Source: Ricordea florida (lineage: Eukaryota; Cnidaria; Anthozoa; Corallimorpharia; Ricordeidae). Taken from it: DNA of 64,000 bases. Location: contig OX453280.1 in NCBI GenBank assembly GCA_949710005.1, positions 10,155,105 through 10,219,104 of the forward strand, read 5' to 3'. Positions 32,581 to 46,000 of this stretch are shown piece by piece. How positions within the stretch are numbered: the first letter of the stretch is position 1; each line of letters begins with the position of its first letter. The position numbers were made by a program, and so were the translations under genes. The notes beneath the pieces were generated by a model that was not told the DNA's origin, did no database searches, and saw only the letters and a program-made list of their open reading frames with translations.

Positions 32581-35500
32581 ATGGCCTCGTCGTCGTCATC
32601 ATTGACAGATGAGGAAGACGGTACAGCTGCCTTTTGGAACGAAAGACATTCATGCACTGTAAACCTGATACCCGTGAGCGCGCGTCGAAAGCGAGTAGTC
32701 CAAAGACGAGTTCAAAGTCGTTTACGATCTATTCACTATAGAGAACACCAATTCTACGAGGAGTACAACTTAAATGAACCCCAGCCGTCGTGTCTTACGA
32801 CCGATCCAGAAGTCGTGCATCTTCGAAACTGGTTTGAAAACCATAGTTGGAGGTACTGCCCTCGGTGTCATAAACTGCAGACGACCAAATTGCTGCCTTC
32901 TTTTAGAAACTTGTCCCCAAACGATGTACCTGCTTTAGACAGACGTTGCGATTGTGGTCATGGTGTCTACCGTGTGCCGAACGTTGACGATACACCCTTG
33001 CTAATTCGCGGTTTGACAGAGTCTGAGATTAGAGATCTCGTTCCTTTTAACATTCATACCAGAGATTACCGCCGAGTCGTCCATGGTTACAGACAGAGAA
33101 CAGGTACATTTCTTGTAACTTGGTCCCGTGTGCCAGCACATCAGCATTTACGTTCCTTGGAAGATGGTCATCGCCGAGCTAAACTTCTAAGGGTTTACCA
33201 GTTCCTCATGAACAGAAACCAGTCTGCTTACTCCAAGTTCGTTAGAAGACAGACAGGCACACCCAGAAATCCTTTTCCATATCAGATTTTCTCTTCTCCG
33301 GATTACCATGGTATAGAATGTGCCCTGTGGCCCACGCTGTATGATGATCTTGACAAATGCGAAAGTACCCTAGATTGAAGTGTTTATCGAACCAGCGGCA
33401 AAATCTCTTACCTGCACAAAGTCACGTCTGCTACCCTTGATTTTTCACTGAGTTACGATCTGTTGCATTACCAGTACGATCGTTGGCTTTTTAAGACAGT
33501 CACTGGCGCCATCAATTCATCCTGAGCTTCTGGTTGTTCTCCCAACTCGAGCCTTCAAGACAAATCCTTTTCTGCAACCTACTGGAAGTTGCAGCATCTC
33601 TATTTGATTGACGCTGTAAGACAGTATAGATACCCCTCATTCTTCGTCACCATAAGTCCGTACGAATGGTCGTCTCCGTGGCCTTACTTTATTAACAAAA
33701 TGCGAAACGATTACGCTTTAGAGCCAACCGATTTGCCTATCTTAGAGACCCTTCATGTCGCGCATATCCTAGAACAAATAGCTCGAGGTTACTTGTCGGG
33801 TGGTAACACGAACCGTTGGCGTAAACACGTATTTGGAAATGCGCAAAATCTTAGAGATGGAAACGTTCTAACCTATTTTTATCGATTTGAATTTTAAGAA
33901 AGAGGAACAGTTCATTTGCACATGTTAGTCTGGCTCCGAGACGTATCAGTTATTCGCGCCGACTTTCTGCACGCCTCTATTCCTTGGCAAAACCGTCGAG
34001 ACGCATTTCTCGTAGCAGATCTCCAGAAGCCTGACAAGTCTTGCCTTCCTCTTTGTAACGAACCAGACTGTTTTGTACTTGGTCACGACGGAACACAGCA
34101 CCTCCAGTTTCAGTATACCCACGAAGATGCAAGACGAAACTTGCGCGCGTACATCTCTACCCTCCTGGCTTCACTGCGTTGTAGAACTGACGTGAAAAAA
34201 CCGCTGACGGAAAAGCTATGCTATTAAAGTACGTTACCTCTTACGTTACTAAAATGCAGGAAAGTGCAACCAGCGAAGGTCTCTATTGCCATGACATAAC
34301 TGGGTATCAAGCTGCACACTCCTATCTTCGTACTGTCCGTCCTTTGACTCGCGAGATGATATTTCAGCTTTCCAATATCAAACCGTGTTGAACCGATAAG
34401 ATGACGAAGCAGTTCCGGCCACCGTATCCTGGACAAGAGGAAAACAATTTGCCTTACCAATTGTACTTAACACGAACTCTCGCCGAAGAAAGAATGTCTT
34501 TGATTCAGTGGTTGTGAAATCATACTGTCGTTAGACAGCGGCCTAAGAGACTACCTGAAGAAACATTTCTAGTAGGAATACAGTTTGTTTCTGTATTCAA
34601 CCCGGTGTTTTTTTTTCCAGCATCTGTTGGTTCACTATCCGCATCGTCATCCAAACGAGCTACGACATCCTGAAGAATCTTCCATGCCGGAAAACATCCG
34701 ATACTTTTCTCAGGCTGTTTCATTTCATCCCGACCGCTGGACTACGTGTGCTCAGATAACGAATCACTTTCAGTACGAAGGACTTAAAGATTACTTTGTA
34801 TCCACCATTGTATCGTACGTTATGTCTCTTCATGATATTTTACACCTATGGCGTCGTCGCGTAGTAGACGGAAACATCTGTCAGTTAACTTCTATCTCCG
34901 TAGAACGTTTGTATCCACTTTCTCCATATCAGAACGCCATTTTACATCAGATTATTACCTCTTTGCAAGCAAGAAGCCGTTTCCAATACCAGGCGATCGC
35001 AGATATGCCACTCATTGAAAACGACTGGACAAAGTACAGAATTGTCTATGGTAAACCAGGTACTGGAAAATCTCAACTGCTAGTAAGAGCGATTCATCAC
35101 GCTGTTCAACAAGAATACGCGGTTCTCTTGTGTGCACCAATTGGTCTCGTAGCTCAAAGTTATCGATGTATTTTTGGCGTTGCAGTCGTCACGGAAACCA
35201 TTCATTCCGCTTTTCACATTCCTGTACAACAAAACGCTTCTCTAGACGTGAACTTTCACTTGAACGCCTATGACGTCGTTGTGGTAGACGAAGCTTCCAT
35301 GATTTCTCCAGAAACACTCGCTATAATGGCATCTACTTTCAATCGTCTCAACATGCGTCCAATCGTCATCATTGCCGGTGACAAGTGTCAACAACAACCT
35401 CTTCAAACAGTCCGTGGAAGAATATCTGCTCAAACGTCTATTGTCAACGACAATACCTTCACTTGCGACAACTCCGTAAAGCATTCTCTGTACCAACAAT

Positions 35501-36174
35501 TTCGTGCCATCGATGTTTCTTACGCGCGTTTTCTAGACTTCATAAGATACACGCAACCCAGCCAGAACCAATTGGACGACTTTCAAGCTAATATCGTTCT
35601 TTTCCCCCGCGGAGAAGTGCACGACGAAGACCTCTGGACAGTCTTTCAGAGTAAACCAGAAGCCACCGAAATGACCGCCTCAAGAAGAGCAGCCCAAGCC
35701 GTCAACGATGTAGTAGTATCCATGTTGTTCGCTACTGACGAGCCTCTTACTAACATCCCGTGTGACTCGGTATACCAAAGTCAACCAATCTTTCCGTATC
35801 GCCACATGCGAATCCTCATCAATGAAAACAGAGACAAAACTCATTGAATTGTGAACGGACAACAAGCAACCATCGTCTCTAGCTCGGGTAACACGCTGCT
35901 AATTCGTTTTCCAGATCAACAACAGTCTTTCCTATACCCTGTTACGCATGCAACACAAGACGGCTCCACAATCCATTATCCATTCACTCCTGCCTGCGCA
36001 ACGACCATATGCAAGTCCTAAGGACAAAATCTGAAGCATCTCGTTCTTTGACTTGATTGTCCTCAAGCGCCTTCCGGTATGACTTACGTTGCTCTTTCTC
36101 GAGTAAGAAGAAAATCTTATCTCACTATTGTACAGCGTATGGAGTCATCTCAAGTCGTTCCTGTTCGTCTCTAA
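32581..36174 (+). pseudogene. Helitron-like Rep-helicase (copy 1, full length, broken)
   Basis: The gene starts at ATG 32581. Its N-terminal part holds a Cys cluster (YCPRCHKLQ ... RRCDCGHGVYR). The HUH nuclease motif HLHMLVWL is at 33913-33936 and the two-tyrosine motif KYVTSYVTK at 34227-34253. The helicase part has Walker A GKPGTGKS (35050-35073), Walker B VVVDEAS (about 35278-35298), and motifs V and VI (KS-stop-GQNLKHL; MTYVALSRVRR, about 36015-36115). Length is about 1,198 codons, short for a Helitron RepHel. Lesions include TGA at 33376, TAA at 33895 (CAA in copy 2), a frameshift near 34195-34230 and two stops near motif V. It would nick and unwind DNA for rolling-circle transposition (family knowledge). 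Confidence 0.85.
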
Positions 36175-36402
36175 ACGACATCTTACAAGTGACTATCCAC
36201 ATCTCTTCGCAATAACCAGTTCCTGTCTCCTAGAGATAAAAATCCAATTTTGTCAGACTAGTGAATGACATGTATTCTCTGGCTATCTGTATACAACGCA
36301 TCATAGCAAACGTATGACCATCGTGATGTGTCATCCATTAACGCCTCGAGATAATCGTGTTCCAAGCGCTGTATAAAACTGATGTCCTTCTCTTGTTTGT
36401 AG

Positions 36403-37713
36403 ATGGCTCATCAAACCGCCGCCAATCAAGATTCGAAAACGAATTACAATCGTCATTTTCCGCGAAGTTTTTTGTTGAACTACGGCCCCGCCCTGCAAGA
36501 CATGACTGATGAGGACGTTCTCAAACGATTGCACGACTTCAACTGCGAATGACTGAAACGACCCAACGTCGCGATCTCGGAAATGTCTCAGACAATAAAA
36601 TCCAACATACCCTTGGTTGGCCAATACAGCGGTACTGTTTTCAAGCAGGATTTCGTAAACGACTTACTTGGTTACTTTCAACCTCTTGCCGATTCGCTCG
36701 CTAAACTGGACAATAAAGACAAATCTAATAGCAATCCACCAGTTAAAGAAGACGTAGTACAAGTGTTAAAAACAATCTATGAAGATCGTAACCTGGAACA
36801 ATGGGTAGAAGACGCTTTTAACGCTGCGGGTCCACTCTTGATAATCACCACCCAACTGATGGCCATAGGAGCTCTTATGAGAAACGTTGACACCTTTGCT
36901 GAAAAATGTGAAAGAACCCCTGCAAATCAAACTATTAAAGAAGATCACTCTCCACGACACATAAGACAATACCTGATAGATTCCGTAGTTAAAAAACGTC
37001 AATTTGTAGCTAGATCAACTTCCCTGTGGGATGAAGACTCTGAAGATGATGAAGACAGGCCTACCGCGACCCGTGGCGCTCCATCCAGACGAAGATTCCG
37101 AACCAGAACATCTCCTTCTCCATCACCCACTTCGCCTCTAAGCACTTTCACAGCCACTTCCACTAGAACTTCGCGTTCCCAGTCCGCTCAACGACGACAG
37201 TCTTCCAGACAAACCGCACGTGCCCCTTACGAAAATGTAACATCTAGAAAAAGATTTTTCGCCGCCGAACAAATCACGTCCAAAAGCACTAGATCCAGAA
37301 AACGACCACTTCATGCCACCTTGTCCGACGTAGAAGATCCACCATCTGAGCCTCAACCGTCCACATCCAAAACGACCCCACAGAAAAGCAAAGAACAAAG
37401 ACGTTCCCATCTTCCGGCTCCAAAACTACTGACTCCTCTTCAGACGGGTCCTCCGAAAAAAAGCCTGTATCAAAGAAAAAGACTCCCTCCACCTCTACCG
37501 CATCAAAGCAGCCACAAGAAAAACTCGTCAAACCTATTAGTTCTCCTTCCTCTGTACAAGACTTTGACCCTAAGAAACAGACTGCCACCCCTCAAAGACA
37601 AACCAGACCGCGTCCATCACCAAAAAGAAACAAGTCACAGACAAGGGTAAGGCTATTGATGTTTGGAGTGAAACGCCCGAAACACCGAAAGAACGAGGCA
37701 AAAGCAAAAAGTG
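36403..37713 (+). pseudogene. Second ORF of the Helitron-like element (function unknown)
   Basis: An ATG near 36403 opens a frame that is in phase with the long ORF 36583-37650, except for one TGA at about codon 50. The first half is folded-looking and helical (FVNDLLGYFQPLADSLAKL ... AAGPLLIITTQLMAIGALM). The second half is basic and rich in Ser, Thr, Arg and Pro (SRRRFRTRTSPSPSPT). The natural C-terminus is probably the frame ending KERGKSKK at 37713, which reappears at the end of unit 1; a late frameshift would reach it. The gene lies about 230 bases downstream of the helicase on the same strand. It resembles a nucleic-acid-binding or packaging-type protein in composition only. I recognise no family. 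Confidence 0.5.
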
Positions 37714-39309
37714 ATTTTTTCTTGAACAATAACACTTAAAAAACAGATCTAGCATTTTCTCCTATTAGTGTCGTATTTCTTAGAATTACTTTTGCGCTAC
37801 AAAAAACTCACTTAAGAAATTTACAGCGTTACGTCAATGTGCTGCACGGGAAATGTCTTGTACAAATGCAAACAATCTCGACAACGTAGAACACTGTTTT
37901 GCTACCGTACAAAGACATCGTATTGCAAATCACGTTTGTTTCTTAATTTCACCAGTCTCCAGCTTTTTCTTAAAAGCGGTGGACGTGAAATTTGAACACA
38001 AACTGACGTCAATGAGACAACGGCCCAACAACTTTTTCGTTTCACTTACTTGTGCTGCGACAAAAAAACACATTGCATATAATGCTTCAAGTTACGCTTT
38101 TTTCAACAAGTTAATGCTATTTACGAAATCAAAGTTGTTCCCATTTATATTTTCTATTTAACACATTCATGTGTCAAGCGTAGAACGCGTACAAAGAAAA
38201 TACGTTCATAAGAGCGTTTGCTTTTCACAGTCACTCATTTTCAGCGTTTTCTTAAAGTGGTCCTAGTGAAATTCATAGTGAACATATTGCAAACCACGTT
38301 TGTTTTCTAATTTCACCAGTTTCCAGCTTTTTCTTAAAGGCGGTGGACGTGAAATATGAACACAAACTGGCGTAAATGAGACAAGCGCGCAACAACTTTT
38401 CTATTTTACTTTTTTGTGCTGCGACAAACAAAGACATCGCATAATGTTACAGGTTACGCCTTTTTCAACAAGTTAATGCCAATTTCGAAAGCAAACCTGT
38501 CTCCACTTTTTTTTTCTATTTAACACATTCATGTGCCAAGCGTAAGAACGCGCACAGACAAAATATGTCCATAACAGCGTTTGCTTCTGAAAGTAAGTCA
38601 TTTGCAGCGTTTTCACAAAGTCGTCATAGTGAAATTCAAAGTGAAGATATTGCAAACCACGTTTGTTTTTCTAATTTCACCAGTTTCCAGCTTATTCTTA
38701 AAAGCGGTGGACGTGAAATTTGAACACAAACTGCCGTCAGTGACACAACAACGCAACTAGTTTTCCATTTCAATTTTTTGCGCTGTCACAAACATACTGT
38801 ATAACGTTAAAGTAGTAGAAGTCCAAATAAAGAGCATTGTCTGTTGTAAAAACACGCTAGTTTTTTTAAGTTGTCTTTACCACGTTTCAGCAAAAAAAAA
38901 AACACAAAAGATGTTTTCTTTACGTTTTGAATTCGTTTGGAATTGAACATTAAAGAAGCAAAAACTGTTCATTTATCGCTGCATTACTCACGCTGAATCC
39001 AACAAAGTAACTTGGGCAGATTTAAGAAATGCTTTTAAAAAAAGACAATGCAAAAACTTGAAGCATATATAAATGCTGTTTTTCCTCGCATTCATTAACG
39101 CCATGGAAACACACATGACGCGTGTCATCCTTTATATTTGAATCGATCTTGCTTACATTATGAAAAACGCACTTAACACATTAAGAGCGATTCGTCAATG
39201 TGTATCCACCGACATTTAAATGAACCCTTCAATCAAAAAACTCGAAGCATCAGTAAATCCTGTTTTCCTTCGCGTTGACTGACGCGACAGAAAAAGACAC
39301 CACTCGTTT
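37714..39309 (+). mobile_element. Helitron-like unit 2: tail with ~360-bp repeats
   Basis: Three copies of the tail repeat are marked by ccagctttttcttaaaagcgg-type motifs near 37957, 38318 and 38690. The sequence parallels 22291-24400 and then passes without a break into the leader of unit 3 at about 39310, showing a head-to-tail junction. Confidence 0.75.
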
Positions 39310-42300
39310 TATCGTTTATATTTCAATCGAGCTTCTTTGCGCTACAAAAAACTCACTCAAGAAATTTACAGCGTTACGTCAATGTGCTGCACGGGAAATG
39401 TCTTGTACAAATGCAAACAATCTCGACAACGTAAAACACTGTGTATGAAACAACACAAAAAACAAGTCTTTGTTAATTACTCTTTAGAATACATTTAAGT
39501 AATCAATAGTAGTTAATTATTTACGTTAAAAACTCAAAATAAGCGAACGGAGTTGAATCCCATGTGCGTACAAAAGTAAACGTGTTTAAATGCTAGTAAT
39601 AAAGAATATGAAATGACACTTGCCTATTCTGATTTGCTTGCTTGCTTGCTCGCGTTGTTTTCGTCCTTTTACTCTGCGCACGTTTTCCTCCATTGAAAAA
39701 TATGCAAGAACAACAAACCGCCATTATCAATGTAATAAAACAAAGTGTTTGACTTCAAATCCGTATGACGTATATTTCGTGAAAAACAGATTTTCTAAAG
39801 AAGACAGTGAAAACACTGTACATACATGCACTACTTTCTTTACTCTCGACTTTATCACTGGCTTATGCAGCTAATATATCCAAGCATTTAACTATCAGAT
39901 GACACAGTCCACAACACCGGGAACTAAATTCCCTACTCTTTTCGAACAGTGTGTGGGTTCTTTTACGTCCCACGGCATCAAGTGTAAAGACTTGTGAGAC
40001 GGGGCACACGGTTTATCGTCCTCATCCGACAAGACTAGATAGTCTAACCGTTTGCACATGTCATTACAAAGGCAACAGTTTCTTCTCAATTATTTAAGGA
40101 CCCTGAGTGTTGGTCCGGCGGGGTACGAATACACAATGTGAAGTTTTAATGAAGTGCCTCGTTTTCAAATCAAACGCCTTATGAGATAAAATGTCGGATC
40201 AAAGATTTCTTTGAGCAGGGTGGTCAGGGGTTGGAAATGTTCGTATAAAGACATGCTAAATGCCACAGATTTCATTCACCCAGCCTCAGCGCCTCCTAAA
40301 CTCCATCACTCTAGTCTATCGAAACTCCGTAATGCGAAACGTTTCACTATATTAAGCGTATTCTAGGAAAACGTTTATATAGCGTCCTTATGTCTTAAAT
40401 TTGTGGTAACTATTCTGAAACACGTTTGACAGTGAAAGTGGCTTATGTCTCTTCCTTATATCTTGACGTTATTTTACTCTGCATGGCTCAGTTTTTACGA
40501 TGAGCTAGTTAAGGGGCCATTATTGACGTCTGCTAGGTTTGACGGTGTGACCTGTTGTCTGTCGTGTGTTACAGCGTTTTGAAAACGAGTGTTTTACAAC
40601 AGAATTTGCAGTTGTGTAGCGTTCAGGACAAGTGTCTTAATTTGACAAGGAAAGTGCTCGATTTTTCGCATTTCTCATAGGTTTACCTGGGAGAGAATCT
40701 CATTTGAAATTGTACATAGTTTTCGTAAGTGTTGGCTGAAGTACGGCGAGAAATGTACTGTTCCAGATTTATGCATATCATTAAAAATATTCTAAACTGC
40801 ATCCAGTTATTAAACTTTTATTATACCCGATACTCGCATTTTCGATCTTCTACGTCAAAAGGTATGTTGTGTTCTTTCTCATATCCAAGAACGAATGGAT
40901 TTCGTTCTATTTCTGCTGAGTTACAGCTGTTCTTGTCTTTCATACAAACGTCTGTAATTTTCGATCCAACCGAACAATTTTTCGTAAAAACTACTAATTC
41001 GTTGGCGTAAAGCCTTTTTCTTTCTTTCTTTATAGTAAAACTATGTACAATATCACTTTTCTTAACTTACTTCAGTGTTTTCCTTCTTGTACGGTTCGTG
41101 TCTATTGAGTTATTTCCGTTTTTCTGCATAAAATAAACACAACATTGGCCTACCTTCAGCGAATGTCAACTTCATGTGTTGAGCATTAATCATGTGACTT
41201 GTCTGTTTTCTTTGGGGTTCGCTTGTCTAAGCGACGTGTACTGCGTTTCTCTTTTGAATCACTCTGTTAACGGGTCTACTGTTTTCGCGTTAATTTCTTC
41301 CATTAAGTTTGCGGAATATACAACATTTACATGTCTAGATATCTTTGTGGAGTTGTTTTACTCTTAGGTAAGGGTTGTTGTTTACTTTGCTTTGCGTCCT
41401 GTTTTTCTTGCTTTTAACGAGTTTTTAGCAAACTGCGTTTGTCAATTTTATTTCTACTGTCGTGTTTTAGGCTGTTTATTTGCGTTTTAGAAAGCTTTTG
41501 AAGTCTGTTGATAGTCGACTTAGGTAACTCATGTGCTTTTGCTATAATGTTCTCTGAACTATTTTGGGCGTGTTTTCTGACTTCGTTGTTTCTTATTCTC
41601 TTGCAGAGGCGTTGCTATTTTCACCATCGTTGCAACTTGGCTTCCTGTTCTTCTTATTGTCCGGTAAGACACTTTTTCTGTTTATATTGTTTCGTACATT
41701 TTGGACCTTTCCGTAACGTTTTCGTAGGGGTGAAAACCTTTCTTTCGACGCAGAATTGATAATTGGGCTCAACAGCGTGTTTTATCGTATCTTTAACGTT
41801 TTCCTTTTTGTTACACGTCAATGTAATCTTTTGTCCAACAAGGCTAAAAACCTTTGTTTTCACGCAGAATTAATAATTAGGCTGAACATCGTGTTTTAGA
41901 CTATCTTTAGGGCGTTCCTTTTTGCTATATATCAATGTAATGTTTTGTCGGGCGAGGCTGAAAATCTTTGTTTTCACGCAGAATTAATAATTAGGCTAAA
42001 CAGCGTGTTTTATCGTATCTTTAATGTTTTCCTTTTTGTTAGACGTCAATGTAATCTTTTGTTGGGCGGATTGGAAAACTTTTCTTTTGACGCAGAATTA
42101 ATAATTAGGCTAAACAGCGTGTTTTACGCTATCTTTAACACCTTCCTTTTTGCTATACATCAACGTAATCCTTTGTCGGGCAAGGTTAAAAAGCTTTGTT
42201 TTCACGCAGAATTAATAATTAGGCTCAACAGCGTGTTTTACACTATTTTTAGCGCGTTCTTTTTTGCTATATATCAATGTAATGTTTTGTCGGGCGAAGC

Positions 42301-43040
42301 TGATAATCTTTGTTTTCACGCAGAATTAATAATTAGGCTAAACAGCGTGTTTTATCGTTTGTTTAATGCCTTCCTTTTTCTTTCACATCAATGTAATCTT
42401 TTGTCGCGCGAAGCTGAAAACCTTTGTTTTCACACAGAATTAATAATTAGACTAAACAACGTGTTTTACGCTATCTTTAACGTCTTTCTTTTTGTTAGAC
42501 ATCAATGTAATCTTTTGTCGGACGGAGCTGAAAACCTTTGTTTTGACGCAGAATTAATAATTAGGCTAAACAACGTGTTTTACCTTAACTGTAGGGCATT
42601 CCTTTATGCTACACATTTTTTGTCGGGCGAGGCTGAAAATCTTTGTTTGAACGGAGAATTACTAGCATGTTTCAATTGCAATTGAAGAATGCACATTGAG
42701 CTATGAGCGAGTTTCTAACCATGTTGAACTGTTGTAAAGCGCTTTGTTCTCTTTGTTTTGCAGTTTTCATCTTCGTTTCCCTTTGTTACGTTTTACAAAG
42801 CGTGTGTGGTGTTTTTCTGTCTTGTCCAGGTGAGCTATGTCTACTTTGTCTTTGTACTAATTCTTTTACCTCAATTCGAATGTCACAACTTTCCTCTGGT
42901 TCCCCTCCGCGGGTACCTTTCCCCCCAAACGGAGTTGTATCTAAGTGAGCTGCACTACACTACATGGCTCTAACGAAGAAGGTGACCCGCCTGGCATGTG
43001 TCTTGGTTTTTCAATACAAGGTACCAACAGGTATCAAAAT
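39310..43040 (+). mobile_element. Helitron-like unit 3: non-coding leader
   Basis: Colinear with the unit 2 leader (28716-32000), including tacatacatgcac (39822), ttcgaacagtgtgtgggttc (39940), ccctgagtgttggtccggcg (40092) and the 40720-41760 block. It lacks the short foldback element of unit 2. ORFs differ between copies, which argues against coding. Confidence 0.75.
41750..42665 (+). repeat. Eight tandem 117-bp units (39-codon period)
   Basis: Units marked by acgcagaattaataattagg recur every ~117 bases. Because 117 is a multiple of three, a 246-codon frame (41945-42685) stays open with a 39-residue repeat. Unit 2 has a single copy and no such frame, so I treat the frame as a by-product of the array. 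Confidence 0.9.
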
Positions 43041-46000
43041 TCGGTAGCGGCTTCATCGGCTGACTCTTGGTTAAGGCTGTGCAGTCTAGTACCGTGTCAT
43101 TTACATACAACTCCGTTTGGACCTTTTAGAAAGGTTTAGAAAGGTTTGGACTCCTTTTAGAACCTAGAACGGTGATAAAATGTTTTTAACTTGCGAAATT
43201 CAATATTAAACGAGCTGCGATCAGTCAAGTGCAAATCGACAGATGCTTATAAATGCGGCAAACTCGCGTCGGATTTTGACCTTATCAAGAAAACAATGAC
43301 TGCATGATACTCAGCAGATGTTTGTCTTCAAAAGTTTGTCGGGCTTTTGCCGATTTCTTTTTCGTTTAGAAGATATAAGTCCTAATGCTGTCTCCATCCA
43401 AGAAGAGCTCGACAACCAACTTTAAATTATAATAACTTTGTTTTGAAAGCTGATCTAAAAAATCCCCGACACACTTTTAAAGACAAACATCTGCTGAGTA
43501 TCATGCAGTCATTGTTTTCTTGATAAGGTCAAAATCCGACGCGAGTTTGCCGCATTTATAAGCATCGGTCGATTTGCACTTGACTGATCGCAGCTCGTTT
43601 AATATTGAATTTCGCAAGTTAAAAACATTTTATCACCGTTCTAGGTTCTATAAGCTTTAAAATGATGTATAGGTTTAGGCAGTTTCCTAAAATTACGCGC
43701 CCGTGAGGATGGTTTTGCGCAACGCACCCGCGAACCTGTTCCGTAACCTTAAGACCGTGCACTTTAACAGCGTGTCATTTACATACGACTCCCTTTGAAG
43801 ATTTAAGTCTATGCGTAACAAAGCCAAGGAGATCCGCCAGAGATGTCTTGTACTTTTTTCATTGAGGAAGCTAAAGCGTACAAAAATAGCACTCAGATCA
43901 CTCTTAGTTAAGGCTCTGCACTCTAGTAGCGTGTCATTTACATACAACTCCGTTTGGAGCTTTAAGTCTATGCGCAACAAAGCCAAGGCGATCCGCCTGA
44001 GATCTCTTGTAGTTTTTTTAATAGAGGGAGCTAAAGCGTACAAAAATAGTGTAGTGGTTTACTCAGGTCACTCTTAGTTAAGGCTCTGCACTCTAGTAGC
44101 GTGTCATTTACATTCAACTCTATTTGGACATTTAACTCTACGCGTAACAAAGCCAAGGCGATCCGCCGGAGATCTCTTGTACTTTTTCAATAGAGGGATC
44201 TAAAGCGTACAAAAATAGCGTAGCGGTTTACTCAGATCACTCTTAGTTAAGGCTCTGCACTCTAGTAGCGTGTCATTTACATACGACTCCGTTTGAAGAT
44301 TTAAGTCTATGCGCAACAAAGCAAAGGCGATCCGCCGGAGATCTCTTGTACTTTTTCAATAGAGGGAGCTAAAGGGTACAAAATAGCGTAGTGGTTTACT
44401 CAGGTCACTCTTAGTTAAGGCTGTGCACTCTAGTAGCGTGTCATTTACATACAACTCCGTTTGGACTTTTAAGTCTACGCGTAACAAAGCAAAGGCGATC
44501 CGCCGGAGATCTCTTGTAGTTTTTCAATCGAGGGAGCTTAAGGGTACCAAAATAGCGTAGTGGTTTACTCAGATCACTCTTAGTTAACGCTCTGCAATCT
44601 AGTAGCGTGTCATTTACATACCACTCTGTTTGGAGCTTTAAGTCTATGGACAACAAAGCCAAGGCGATCCGCCGGAGATCTCTTGTACTTTTTCAATAGA
44701 GAGCTAAAGGGTACCAAAATAGCGTAGCGGTTTACTCAGGTCACTCCTAGTTAAGACCGTGCACTCTAACAGCGTGTGATTTACATACGACTCCGTTTGG
44801 AGCTTTAAATCTATGCGCAACAAAGCCAAGGCGATCCGCCGGAGATCTCTTGTACTTTTTCAATAGAGGGAGCTAAAGCGTGCCAAAATAGCGTAGTGGT
44901 TTACTCAGGTCACTCTTAGTTAACGCTCTGCAATCTAGTAGCGTGTCATTTACATACCACTCTCTTTGGAGCTTTAAGTCTATGGGCAACAAAGCCAAGG
45001 CGATCCGCCGGAGATCTCTTGTACTTTTTCAATAGAGGAAGCTAAAGCGTACAAAAGTAGCGTAGCGGTTTACTCAGATCACTCTTAGTTAACGCTCTGC
45101 ACTCTAGCAGCGTGTCATTTACATACGACTTTGTTTGGAGCTTTAAGTCTATGCGCAACAAAGCCAAAGCGATCCGCCGGAGATCTCTTGCACTTTTTCA
45201 ATAGAGGGAGCTAAAGCGTACCAAAATAGCGTAGCGGTTTACTCAGGTCACTCCTAGTTAAGACCGCGCACTCTAACAGCGTGTGATTTACATACGACTC
45301 CTTTTTGGAGCTTTAAATCTATGCGCAACAAAGCAAAGGCGATCCGCCGGAGATCTCTTGTACTTTTTCAATAAAGGGAGCTAAAGCGTACCAAAATAGC
45401 GTAGCGGTTTACTCAGGTCACTCCTAGTTAAGACCGTGCACTCTAACAGCGTGTGATTTACATACGACTCCGTTTGGAGCTTTAAATCTATGCGCAACAA
45501 AGCAAAGGCGATCCGCCGGAGATCTCTTGTACTTTTTCAATAGAGGGAGCTAAAGCGTGCCAAAATAGCGTAGCGGTTTACTCAGGTCACTTTTAGTTAA
45601 CGCTCTGCAATCTAGTAGCGTGTCATTTACATACCACTCTGTTTGGAGCTTTAAGTCTATGGACAACAAAGCCAAGGCGATCCGCCGGAGATCTCTTGTA
45701 CTTTTTCAATAGAGGGAGCTAAAGCGTACCAAAATAGCGTAGCGGTTTACTCAGGTCTCTCCTAGTTAAGATCGTGCACTCATAACAGCGTGTGATTTAC
45801 ATACGACTCCGTTTGGAGCTTTAAATCTATGCGCAACAAAGCCAAGGCGATCCGCCGGAGATCTCTTGTACATTTTCAATAGAGGGAGCTAAAGCGTGCC
45901 AAAATAGCGTAGCGGTTTACTCAGGTCACTCTTAGTTAACGCTCTGCAATCTAGTATCGTGTCATTTACATACCACTCTGTTTGGAGCCTTAAGTCTATG

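Noticed and set aside
41945..42685. 246-codon ORF with 39-residue repeats as a gene
   Set aside because: It exists only because the 117-bp repeat is a multiple of three; the corresponding leader of unit 2 has a single repeat and no such ORF.
43693..44077. ORFs on both strands at 43.7-44.1 kb
   Set aside because: They translate the 169-bp satellite and are not kept from unit to unit.
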